Below are positions 30,643 through 36,082 of a stretch of DNA of 36,082 nt, one piece after another. How positions within the stretch are numbered: position 1 is the first letter of the stretch; each line of letters opens with the position of its first letter. The DNA is from a virus, in IMG/VR virus record IMGVR_UViG_3300032061_000004, positions 1-36,082 of that record, one strand, 5' to 3'. The notes below the pieces were generated by a model. That model saw nothing but the letters and a program-made list of their open reading frames with translations, did not search any database and was not told where the DNA came from. Both the position numbers and the translations under genes were made by a program.

Positions 30643-30790
30643 TATCTTCTTTGTCCATTATTTCCAAATCAGGCTTGCCTTCATGATATCTGGCTTCATC
30701 TTCATAGCCTTCTGGGGCTGTCCAAAATGATATCAACGACACCAATAAAACTATGTTCACTATTGCAATTATTATTGTTTCTAAGCTCAT
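30638..30790 (-). CDS. Small one-TM protein
   Basis: 50 residues, starting in an ATGA overlap with the upstream zinc gene. N-terminal TM (TIIIAIVNIVLLVSLISFW) followed by an acidic tail (EGYEDEARYHEGKPDLEIMD). It is too short for most gene callers. Its stop codon lies in the 19-bp repeat. Function unknown; an N-terminally anchored protein with an acidic tail could act at the host inner membrane. Confidence 0.6.
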   Translation of the reverse strand: MSLETIIIAIVNIVLLVSLISFWTAPEGYEDEARYHEGKPDLEIMDKEDN

Positions 30791-31008
30791 TCCAATTCCC
30801 ACTTTGGTTTATTTTTCTCTTCCTTTTCGTAATCAGGGCAGTCTTTGTATGGCTCATAAAATGACGAAATAAGTAGTGAAAATTGATATTCTATTGAAGC
30901 TTCTGGGTTGCCAAACCAATGTCGTTTACCGCATTGTGCTTCTTCCTGTATGTCTGGATATTGCCCATAAGGGAATAATCTATTATGTTCGCAATCATCA
31001 CACTTCAT
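30787..31008 (-). CDS. Small Cys-rich zinc protein
   Basis: 73 residues from ATG 31,008 (GGGGTG eight bases upstream); a GTG at 31,017 is a less likely start. CDDCEHNRLFPYGQYPDIQE, AQCGKRHWFG and KDCPDYEKEE give four Cys and a His for one zinc site. The chain is acidic at the end. The start overlaps the preceding TM gene by 11 bases in another frame. Confidence 0.6.
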   Translation of the reverse strand: MKCDDCEHNRLFPYGQYPDIQEEAQCGKRHWFGNPEASIEYQFSLLISSFYEPYKDCPDYEKEEKNKPKWELE

Positions 31009-31159
31009 TATCTTCACCCCAAAAATCGTTTTTAATCTCTCTTGCCTTGTCTCTACAAAACCACCCTATAACACACAAAGCCGAGAAAAGCACCAATACT
31101 ATTTGCGCTAAATCTGAATGGCTTATAAAATATAATATGTCTGTTATCCAGTTAGGCAT
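30998..31159 (-). CDS. Small one-TM protein after the RHH regulator
   Basis: 53 residues, starting in a TAATG overlap with the regulator. Polar N-terminus (MPNWITDILYFISHSDLA), TM segment (QIVLVLFSALCVIGWFC) and charged tail (RDKAREIKNDFWGEDNEV). It is the second gene transcribed from the promoter at 31,332. Function unknown. Confidence 0.6.
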   Translation of the reverse strand: MPNWITDILYFISHSDLAQIVLVLFSALCVIGWFCRDKAREIKNDFWGEDNEV

Positions 31160-31299
31160 TATTTTAACCCCTTATCATGCTTAATACCGGTTTCAATCAT
31201 ACGATTAGCAACTACAGATTCTTTCCGTTTTTCTTTTTTTGCCATCTTTGAAATTATCTTTTTTAGTTTTGAGTCTATTCTTATAACTGCTGTTGACAT
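31159..31299 (-). CDS. Arc/CopG-type ribbon-helix-helix regulator
   Basis: 46 residues; GGATT before ATG is a weak ribosome site. It begins with the strand STAVIRIDSKL, then two helices, KKIISKMAKKEKRKE and VVANRMIETGIKHDKG, the layout of RHH repressors. Directly upstream is a Bacteroidota-type promoter whose -7 element lies inside a palindrome GTTAC-CTTT-GTAAC, a likely operator for this protein. It is the first gene of its operon and probably autoregulates the small membrane and zinc genes that follow. Confidence 0.72.
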   Translation of the reverse strand: MSTAVIRIDSKLKKIISKMAKKEKRKESVVANRMIETGIKHDKGLK

Positions 31300-31327
31300 T
31301 GGCTAATCCTTATATTATGTTATTCTT

Positions 31328-31362
31328 GTTACAAAGGTAACTGATAGGATAACGAATGTCAA
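31328..31362 (-). promoter_or_regulatory. Bacteroidota-type promoter with overlapping palindromic operator
   Basis: On the - strand TTGAC (31362-31358) is followed after TTG by exactly 20 bases, then TACCTTTG (31339-31332). The palindrome GTTAC-CTTT-GTAAC (31341-31328) covers the -7 element. The -33 element overlaps the stop codon of the upstream DUF3268 gene. Spacing is identical to the promoter at 28,255-28,285. Confidence 0.8.
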
Positions 31363-31748
31363 GTAAATAATAAATTATTTTTCAATAAGTATAATAATTC
31401 TTCGCATTGCTCTTTTGTAAACTCTCCAATATGTGGCTCAGGTATATTCATTTCTTTGCCAAGAATACGATATGCTTTGTTTCTGCTTATCTTTCCAAAC
31501 TTCCAAATATCATCAAATTCTAAATGGCAAGTATGGCGCAAAGTACGAAGCTCTTTATTTGCCGGTACGCCCAAAGGAATATTTGTGCCTTTATGACAAC
31601 CAACATAACTATCACATTCTGGATAATTTTTACATATCCAAATATTACCGTAACTTTTACGATAGACCGCAGAGCTATCCTTTAATTCTGTTTCTGCTCC
31701 GCAATAAGGGCAAACTGGTATTCCAAAGTCATAATTTAATTTGCTCAA
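31359..31748 (-). CDS. DUF3268 zinc-finger protein
   Basis: 129 residues. CPYCGAETELKDSSAVYRKS, then IWICKNYPECDSYVGCHKGT, then NIPLGVPANKELRTLRHTCH, match the family of phage proteins with a topoisomerase-like zinc ribbon. The C-terminal part (FDDIWKFGKISRNKAYRILG; HIGEFTKEQCEELLYLL) is helical. Function is not known; a DNA-binding or nuclease-partner role has been supposed for such proteins. The end overlaps the promoter of the next gene. Confidence 0.8.
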   Translation of the reverse strand: MSKLNYDFGIPVCPYCGAETELKDSSAVYRKSYGNIWICKNYPECDSYVGCHKGTNIPLGVPANKELRTLRHTCHLEFDDIWKFGKISRNKAYRILGKEMNIPEPHIGEFTKEQCEELLYLLKNNLLFT

Positions 31749-31784
31749 AGTCTTTCCCCATTTATGAATTATTTTCCACTTGAT

Positions 31785-32000
31785 TTATTTACTTCCCCTT
31801 GCTACTGGTACTAATGGCATTATTTCGTAATATTTACGACTTTCTTTTTTTATTAAAAGTTCAAGATATATTTTAGCATCTTTCTTCCGTTCAAATGCTA
31901 TATTGCACGGGATTTCTTTATCATCAATTTGCATTGTTAAATTTCTCAAAAGATTACCCCAATAAAAATTACCTTTATGTTTTATTATATATAATCTCAT
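31785..32000 (-). CDS. Unknown small basic protein
   Basis: 71 residues. Strand-rich start (MRLYIIKHKGNFYWGNLL), a middle helix (AFERKKDAKIYLELLIKKES) and a PLVPVARGSK tail. It lies four bases downstream of the radical SAM gene and is probably cotranscribed. No family recognised. Confidence 0.58.
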   Translation of the reverse strand: MRLYIIKHKGNFYWGNLLRNLTMQIDDKEIPCNIAFERKKDAKIYLELLIKKESRKYYEIMPLVPVARGSK

Positions 32001-32004
32001 TCCC

Positions 32005-32808
32005 TTAATTCTCCTTAAACTGATTTATATATTTTTCATTTTTATAACCATCAGGAAGATAAATTTGAAGGTCTTTTTTAATATAATGTTTAACACCAAG
32101 TTTATTAACAAGTTCAAGCATCCTATGAGTATAGGACTTCCAGTCTGTATCTTTAGTCATAAGAAGATAATTAGCCCTGCCAATTTTATAGAGATCAACA
32201 AATTCGTGAGTATGCTGAACTATTTCAAGACTGCTTTCAATATTCAAAGTAGGTTCAAGACTAACCCATGTAAATATTCCGGCTTCATGAAACTTTTTAA
32301 GAGTATCAATCCTGTCTTTAGGAAGTGCTGCGCCCCTTTCCCACTTCAGGCTAAAAGAATCGTCAAGACTTGTAAGTGTACTGGCGAAAGCATCCCTATC
32401 AGATCTAAACAAATCAATGTCTCTCAAAGCTCTTTGACCGCCTTTGGTAAGGGTACAAATTCCAAGTCCGTAATCTTGTAAAGTAATCAAGACTTTACGA
32501 GTAAGGGAATTATCGAAAGGATGGTAAGGGTCTGTCGTGAAAGAAAGCATAACTTGTTCTCTGATTCCATGTTGCTGATATTTTTTAGCATCCCTAATAA
32601 GCAAGTCAAGATAATTCTGTCTTTCTATAGCTCCATTGTCAAAATCAGACCGTGTAATTCTAAGAACCGCCGGTACATAGCAATAAGCGCACTTGTGACC
32701 GCATCCCCTATAAGGATTTGCAGCAAGTTTTGAATATTCACCCGCCTGCCCTTGCGGTGGATAAATTATTTTACATCCTTTTACACTAAATCCGTTTGCA
32801 TCTATCAT
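32005..32808 (-). CDS. SplB-like radical SAM protein
   Basis: 267 residues from ATG 32,808, chosen for AAGGAG seven bases before it; a longer form has no ribosome site. The radical SAM motif is C36-G-H-K-C40-A-Y-C43 (NPYRGCGHKCAYCYVPAVL), binding a 4Fe-4S cluster. The rest of the TIM-barrel shows VMLSFTTDPYHPFD, GICTLTKGGQRAL and FTWVSLEPTLNIESS, features of the COG1533/SplB group that includes spore photoproduct lyase. Its substrate is unknown; DNA repair or base modification is possible. It stands among orphan genes, probably as an accessory gene. Confidence 0.85.
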   Translation of the reverse strand: MIDANGFSVKGCKIIYPPQGQAGEYSKLAANPYRGCGHKCAYCYVPAVLRITRSDFDNGAIERQNYLDLLIRDAKKYQQHGIREQVMLSFTTDPYHPFDNSLTRKVLITLQDYGLGICTLTKGGQRALRDIDLFRSDRDAFASTLTSLDDSFSLKWERGAALPKDRIDTLKKFHEAGIFTWVSLEPTLNIESSLEIVQHTHEFVDLYKIGRANYLLMTKDTDWKSYTHRMLELVNKLGVKHYIKKDLQIYLPDGYKNEKYINQFKEN

Positions 32809-32908
32809 TCTTACTCTCCTTTTTAAGCTTGCCAAATATATTACCCTCAACTACCTTTTTGCCTACTTTTTAGCTCCTGCGTTATGCCTGTGCGAAATTC
32901 GGCTATCC
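32809..32908. other. 100-base gap with a possible weak promoter
   Basis: On the - strand TATATTTG lies before the radical SAM gene and resembles the -7 element, but no TTG is present 20 bases upstream. No ORF or strong hairpin is seen. Confidence 0.3.
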
Positions 32909-33358
32909 CTATGTTGCAATGAGTTCTGGATTCTGCCATTTATTGCCGATAACCGTAATCTCATAATCTTCATTATATTGCGTTTCATCAAAACTAAAAT
33001 AATATTCTTCATATTCCATTTCTGGATTCATTATCACACGGTATGGCACTATAAAGGCCATTAAATATCTAGCTTCACTTTGATTATATTCTACTATCGC
33101 ACGCGTTTCGCAATCTAGTTCAGTAATCCCAAGTTCAGCAAGCCAGCTTATTTTTATTATATCCCCTTCAAAAATCTTCACTCCTTGGCTATCGGTAATC
33201 CCGGTGTAAAATGATTTAACGTAATTATCCATTAAATATAGTTCTGGTCTGTTTATATCAACCAAATTACCATTGCACGAAAGAAATAGATTTTCAACTG
33301 ATATATCATATATTAACCGATTGCCTTTTTTATCAAAAACTCTAAATTCTAATTTCAT
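32909..33358 (-). CDS. YopX family protein
   Basis: 149 residues from ATG 33,358 (just after the upstream stop; the longer ORF form would overlap). YopX pattern: EFRVFDKKGNRLIYDIS, YTGITDSQGVKIFEGDIIKI, RAIVEYNQSEARYLMAFI, EITVIGNKWQNPEL. Members are widespread in phages and mobile elements, form small beta-rich oligomers, and have no firm function. It lies among other orphan early genes. Confidence 0.82.
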   Translation of the reverse strand: MKLEFRVFDKKGNRLIYDISVENLFLSCNGNLVDINRPELYLMDNYVKSFYTGITDSQGVKIFEGDIIKISWLAELGITELDCETRAIVEYNQSEARYLMAFIVPYRVIMNPEMEYEEYYFSFDETQYNEDYEITVIGNKWQNPELIAT

Positions 33359-33359
33359 T

Positions 33360-33617
33360 TTAATCATCCCAATTATCTTTTGTGAAAACACTATCTATAT
33401 CAATATCATAATGATTGCATATTGGTTCCATTTTGATAACCAAATAACCATCTTTAAAAATACATTCAATCCCATCATCGTCGAAGAGCGTGGGATCACA
33501 AATATCGTGAAAATCTTTTAATTCGTTCAGATTTGGCATAATATACATATCGTCTTCGATTTTATGCCATTCAACATTATTTTCAGTTATAAATTTGTAT
33601 AATTCTAATTCTGTCAT
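33360..33617 (-). CDS. Conserved-looking small acidic phage protein
   Basis: 85 residues; GGGAGTGAGTA precedes ATG. MTELELYKFITENNVEWHKI, then NELKDFHDICDPTLFDDDGI, then YLVIKMEPICNHYDIDIDSV, is a pattern I recognise from small phage proteins of unknown function found in early regions. It is very acidic, which could suggest DNA mimicry, but no evidence supports that beyond charge. One base separates it from YopX. Confidence 0.72.
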   Translation of the reverse strand: MTELELYKFITENNVEWHKIEDDMYIMPNLNELKDFHDICDPTLFDDDGIECIFKDGYLVIKMEPICNHYDIDIDSVFTKDNWDD

Positions 33618-33658
33618 TACTCACTCCCTTTTTATAATTATGCAAATATTTTATTCTG

Positions 33659-33694
33659 CTCGATAAGCCGGTGCTATTCCGAAAAATTGCTATC
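33659..33694 (-). repeat. Gene-end sequence shared with two other gaps
   Basis: CACCGGCTTATCGAG (33673-33659) directly follows a TAG stop; CACCTGCTTATCGAG (24513-24499) directly follows a TAA stop. In addition 33674-33694 matches 34069-34089 at 18 of 21 bases. Confidence 0.65.
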
Positions 33695-34006
33695 AGTTTC
33701 CCACCGCTGTAATTCTTCGTTATATATCATCATTTTATTTAATGATGTATCAAAATATCTACCGCTAATTTTCGGTATAATCAGCGACTCAATAGGAACA
33801 AAATTTACACTGTATGTCCCATCTTCATTTTCGGGCACTACTATTTTATATGTTTGTTCCAAGATTAATACCGATTCAATCTCTGGATGTATGCCTTCTG
33901 GTTCCTGAACAAAACAATCAAGAATCCATTCTTTTGCTTCATCTAAAGAATCAAATTTTATTATTTCACCATCCACTTGGTCTAACACTATTATTTTCTT
34001 TTTCAT
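33674..34006 (-). CDS. Unknown acidic protein
   Basis: 110 residues; AAGGAG precedes ATG. N-terminal strand and helix (KKKIIVLDQVDGEIIKFD; LDEAKEWILDCFVQEPEG), a central TYKIVVPENEDGTYSVNFVP and a C-terminal YNEELQRWETDSNFSE. The 3' end of the coding sequence is shared with the sequence after the next upstream gene. No family recognised. Confidence 0.58.
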   Translation of the reverse strand: MKKKIIVLDQVDGEIIKFDSLDEAKEWILDCFVQEPEGIHPEIESVLILEQTYKIVVPENEDGTYSVNFVPIESLIIPKISGRYFDTSLNKMMIYNEELQRWETDSNFSE

Positions 34007-34034
34007 GCTAATCTCCTTGATTATTTATAAAATC

Positions 34035-34053
34035 TCATTGATTAATGTCTATT
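34035..34053. repeat. 19-bp direct repeat, left copy
   Basis: TCATTGATTAATGTCTATT, identical to 34376-34394. It lies 28 bases upstream of the 33,674-34,006 gene start and downstream of the 34,085-34,360 gene. Confidence 0.88.
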
Positions 34054-34084
34054 GCTAAGGCTGTCTTTCTATCCCGGAAAATTG

Positions 34085-34360
34085 CTATTTAATTTTGAAT
34101 ACTCGCATATAACCATCATTATAATATACTCTAACTTCATCAATTGGTATTCCTTCGTTAACCCTAACATGTCGTTTTATAAATTCTTGGTAAAAATCAT
34201 TATTAACCTCGATACCTTTTATTCCTTCCGCAATTTTCGTCAGATTCCTAATTTCTGGAATATCATTTAAAATTCCATCGGCTATTATATTAGAATCTAA
34301 AAATTGATATTCATCTACTGTTTTACTAATAGTGTCTATTAATTTTTCTCTTATCCCCAT
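34085..34360 (-). CDS. Unknown protein enclosed by 19-bp direct repeats
   Basis: 91 residues; GGAG precedes ATG. Helical N-terminal part (REKLIDTISKTVDEYQFLDS), a middle with EIRNLTKIAEGIKGIEVNND and a C-terminal strand (VRVYYNDGYMRVFKIK). The gene is enclosed by exact 19-bp repeats, and the sequence after its stop resembles the end of the next gene downstream. No family recognised. Confidence 0.58.
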   Translation of the reverse strand: MGIREKLIDTISKTVDEYQFLDSNIIADGILNDIPEIRNLTKIAEGIKGIEVNNDFYQEFIKRHVRVNEGIPIDEVRVYYNDGYMRVFKIK

Positions 34361-34375
34361 TTATCACTCCATTTT

Positions 34376-34394
34376 TCATTGATTAATGTCTATT
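34376..34394. repeat. 19-bp direct repeat, right copy
   Basis: Identical to 34035-34053. It lies 15 bases upstream of the 34,085-34,360 gene. Confidence 0.88.
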
Positions 34395-34408
34395 TCAACA
34401 TAATTTGG

Positions 34409-34558
34409 TTAAGTTTCATCAGGTAAAGAGTTTGTTGAGCTTTCATCTTTAGGCAAACTCCACTTACCATTCCCATGTTGATGATAAAGTCTTTGATGTC
34501 TTAAAGTATATTCCGTAATTGTAATCCCATTTGCATTTTTAATTTCTCCTTTTAACAA
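34409..34558 (-). CDS. Small ORF without ATG, possible TTG start or broken gene
   Basis: About 49 residues if started at TTG 34,558, which overlaps the stop of the upstream gene. The reading frame GITITEYTLRHQRLYHQHGN, then GKWSLPKDES, looks like real protein. The strong AAGGAG at 34,548 is in position for the ATG at 34,536, but that ATG is in another frame and gives only 11 codons. A single-base deletion near 34,530 or a non-ATG start would explain this. Confidence 0.4.
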   Translation of the reverse strand: MLKGEIKNANGITITEYTLRHQRLYHQHGNGKWSLPKDESSTNSLPDET

Positions 34559-34842
34559 TCTTTGTTAGTTAGTGCGAACCTGCATTCATTACCCATTGCA
34601 TTATGTATATATTCCCAAGATGGACAGTTATTCCCTTTAATTTTATAAACCGTTTTACCGCGCTTCTTAACCTTGAAATCTAAATTATCCTGATTAAGCG
34701 GAATCATATATATTTTATTGCCCGATTTTGGATGTACCCCGAAGTACGCATCTTTTATCACACCTTTTTTTATGTACCTGATGATAAGGCAAGGTATTGT
34801 ATCTTTAAGATCTGCAAATTCTTTTACTGTTAAATGTTCCAT
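34552..34842 (-). CDS. Unknown protein
   Basis: 96 residues, starting in a TAATG overlap with the LexA-like gene. N-terminal helix (EHLTVKEFADLKDT), a strand-rich middle (LIIRYIKKGVIKDAYFGVHP; NKIYMIPLNQDNLDFKVKKR) and a Cys-containing end (NCPSWEYIHNAMGNECRFAL). Coupled to a DNA-binding protein, so it may share its control. No family recognised. Confidence 0.58.
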   Translation of the reverse strand: MEHLTVKEFADLKDTIPCLIIRYIKKGVIKDAYFGVHPKSGNKIYMIPLNQDNLDFKVKKRGKTVYKIKGNNCPSWEYIHNAMGNECRFALTNKDC

Positions 34843-35063
34843 TAGCCCACCTTGTAAATAAAAATTAAACTTCTTGATTTATTTTTCTCTTTTCTCAAAT
34901 AGCCTTTTTTAACTAATGCCGTAATATGCCGACTAACTCCGAATGTGCTTTTTATTCCAAATTCTTTCCCTATTTCCCGAAACGTAGGCGGATATTGATT
35001 ATAACAGGAAAAATCACGTATGAAATTTAATATTTCTCGCTGCCGGTCTGTTAAGTCTTTCAT
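34842..35063 (-). CDS. LexA-type winged-helix DNA-binding protein without protease domain
   Basis: 73 residues. [52 protein letters not shown] match the N-terminal DNA-binding domain of LexA in order and length. The autocleavage domain of LexA is absent, so it cannot be inactivated by RecA-driven self-cleavage. It may repress early genes or bind SOS-type sites of the host. No cognate operator was identified. Confidence 0.8.
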   Translation of the reverse strand: MKDLTDRQREILNFIRDFSCYNQYPPTFREIGKEFGIKSTFGVSRHITALVKKGYLRKEKNKSRSLIFIYKVG

Positions 35064-35483
35064 TTAGGTATTATTCTGAAAATTGTTAAGTTTATTTAAT
35101 AATTTTATAAATCCATCTTCCGATAAAGCTTGTTTATTTACATAACATTCACCAATATTATTTTCAGCTAAACTTACCTTTGTATAACAATCAGAATTAT
35201 TCTTGAATAATTGTCTTAGTACTACTTCCGTAATTTTAGGCATAAATGGCGGTTCAACCTGACCGGCTATTGCTCCTGTAGCTTCCATTGCCAATTTATA
35301 AACTATATGCATGTAATCACTTCCTTGATCTTTGAAATAGTCCGGGTTAATAGCTTCGCGTATCTTTACAAATTTACCGTTTAGTTTTTCTATAAAAATT
35401 ATCCATTTAATACCTTTGTCTTTATCTTCTATAATTACCGAGTCTGTTGTTTCTATTGTTTGTGCCATTTCTAATACTTGCAT
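35064..35483 (-). CDS. Unknown early protein
   Basis: 139 residues from ATG 35,483 (GGGAG upstream); the longer form begins inside the upstream gene. Beta-rich start (IIEDKDKGIKWIIFIEKLNG), a helical middle (DYMHIVYKLAMEATGAIAGQ), then EPPFMPKITEVVLRQLFKNN and a helical end. No family recognised. Its position after the replication genes suggests a role in early DNA metabolism, without direct evidence. Confidence 0.55.
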   Translation of the reverse strand: MQVLEMAQTIETTDSVIIEDKDKGIKWIIFIEKLNGKFVKIREAINPDYFKDQGSDYMHIVYKLAMEATGAIAGQVEPPFMPKITEVVLRQLFKNNSDCYTKVSLAENNIGECYVNKQALSEDGFIKLLNKLNNFQNNT

Positions 35484-35526
35484 TTTTAATTCTCCCAGCC
35501 AATATTGGCATATAAGTTTAATATTC

Positions 35527-36003
35527 TTATTTATTATCCCACTTCTCAAAACTTCCCTTTACAAAATCTTCCTTGAGTATCCATCGGGGTTTATCTAACC
35601 CGTCAACTCTGATACATTCGACATCTTGCCAGAGATTCCCGGCTGTTACCTGCGAATGAGTATAAATTTTTACTTTTTTGTCGAAGCTGATAAAGTTTGC
35701 AATGTTTGGTATTTTGTCGAATCCTTCATAAGAATCAATAACATTATTTACTGAATCTTTTAATCTTGCATCGGTAAATTTGTTATCCTTAAATCTTTCT
35801 TTCAGCAAATTAAACATTTGAACCGGCATTTTAGGAAAAGCTTGTAAAATCTTCGCTGTTTCTTTTACAAAGACTTCCTTTGTTAGTTCACCTTGATAAA
35901 TAGAAATTTCATTTAAGGTCTGTGTCGTTTGCAATTGATTCTGCAATTGCGGCTGCTCGTTCTCTGAACTCCATTGTTTCAAAGATTGTTCCAGATGCTC
36001 CAT
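35527..36003 (-). CDS. Unknown replication-region protein overlapping the upstream gene
   Basis: 158 residues; GGGAG precedes ATG 36,003, and the first 95 bases overlap the upstream coding sequence in another frame. The N-terminal 35 residues are rich in Gln and Glu. A helical middle (VFVKETAKILQAFPKMPVQM; LLKERFKDNKFTDARLKDSV) and PNIANFISFDKKVKIYTHSQ resemble proteins found next to replication initiators in mobile elements of Bacteroidota. The C-terminus is KPRWILKEDFVKG. A helicase-loading or replication accessory role is possible. Confidence 0.6.
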   Translation of the reverse strand: MEHLEQSLKQWSSENEQPQLQNQLQTTQTLNEISIYQGELTKEVFVKETAKILQAFPKMPVQMFNLLKERFKDNKFTDARLKDSVNNVIDSYEGFDKIPNIANFISFDKKVKIYTHSQVTAGNLWQDVECIRVDGLDKPRWILKEDFVKGSFEKWDNK

Positions 36004-36082
36004 TTGTTCTCCCTACTATTTCATCATTCCAAGATTTATTGTTTAAGTAAGTTTCCGGGTTCTTGCGGTATTGTTTATCCGG
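35909..36082 (-). CDS. C-terminus of a replication protein (5' end outside the window)
   Basis: 57 residues are visible to TGA 35,911-35,909. KQYRKNPETYLNNKSWNDEI near the start of the visible part matches the end of DnaD/DnaT-like or helix-turn-helix phage replication proteins, which usually have a HP-x-TWLN-x3-W-DE motif there. The rest (ETMEFRERAAAIAESIAN) is helical. It overlaps the next gene by 95 bases out of frame. The replication role rests on this one motif. Confidence 0.6.
   Translation of the reverse strand, partial: PDKQYRKNPETYLNNKSWNDEIVGRTNGASGTIFETMEFRERAAAIAESIANDTDLK

Noticed and set aside
32065-32733. + strand open frames opposite the radical SAM gene
   Set aside because: Shadows of a gene with a clear catalytic motif.
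32809-32908. Promoter for the radical SAM gene at TATATTTG
   Set aside because: The upstream TTG element is missing at the spacing seen in the other two promoters.
1-36082. CRISPR array, insertion sequence, integrase or diversity-generating retroelement
   Set aside because: No regular spaced repeats, transposase, recombinase or reverse transcriptase was found; the only selfish gene seen is the HNH endonuclease.

Overview
This is an AT-rich window from a tailed double-stranded DNA phage (or prophage) of the siphovirus type. It has a compact virion-plus-lysis block on the + strand (1 to about 20,335) and an early (recombination, nucleotide and replication) block on the - strand (about 20,318 to 36,082). 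The two blocks converge on a rho-independent terminator at 20,311-20,335. No integrase, terminase or polymerase is visible; the terminase and portal should lie just to the left of the window, and the replication initiator and helicase just to the right. Several features suggest a host in the Bacteroidota/Ignavibacteriota (FCB) group. The Sec signal peptides end in FAQ or FSQ, as is common there, and two promoters have the form TTG-N20-TAnnTTTG, the Bacteroidota type. This host assignment is an inference, not a direct observation.

Virion block, left to right: the end of an unknown gene; MuF-like minor head protein; a small helical protein; a 140-base structured leader; scaffold; major capsid protein; Bbp16-like capsid cement protein; a beta-helix protein ending at a terminator; a secreted small protein; head-tail adaptor; head closure; a signal-peptide fibre with NVGIGT motifs; HK97 gp10-like neck protein; tail terminator; a tail tube protein with an internal duplication; a tail chaperone pair G/GT expressed by a -1 frameshift on nine As; tape measure; two baseplate or tail-tip proteins; and a large signal-peptide beta-helix tailspike. 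Almost all genes overlap by 1 to 4 bases (ATGA, TAATG), so translation is probably coupled.

Lysis block (17.4-20.3 kb): eight small, tightly packed genes, seven of them membrane or lipoprotein genes and one a proline-tailed ORF nested out of frame. They are followed by an orphan gene flanked by a 14-bp inverted repeat and a lysozyme-like endolysin.

Early block (read right to left): the end of a replication protein, an overlapping unknown gene, a stand-alone LexA-type winged helix, a run of small orphan genes, YopX, an SplB-like radical SAM enzyme, a DUF3268 zinc protein, a ribbon-helix-helix regulator with its own promoter and operator, small membrane and zinc-ribbon proteins, a tRNA-like element, a second small regulator with a matching promoter, a PD-(D/E)XK nuclease, a coiled-coil protein, ERF annealase, an SSB-like protein with a DDLPF tail, an HNH endonuclease, DUF1367, MazG-like hydrolase, RusA-like resolvase, and further orphans. 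ERF, the nuclease, the SSB-like protein and RusA form a recognisable phage recombination set.

The most unusual signal is in the spaces between early genes. Single genes sit between exact 19-bp repeats (30,220/30,624 and 34,035/34,376). Other gene ends share related sequence (24,499/33,659 and 33,674/34,069). Several short gaps hold stem-loops at stop codons or next to ribosome binding sites. One 19-bp repeat includes the 5' acceptor strand of a tRNA-like gene, and its other copy supplies the Shine-Dalgarno of the next gene. This looks like a modular genome whose single-gene units share short boundary sequences.
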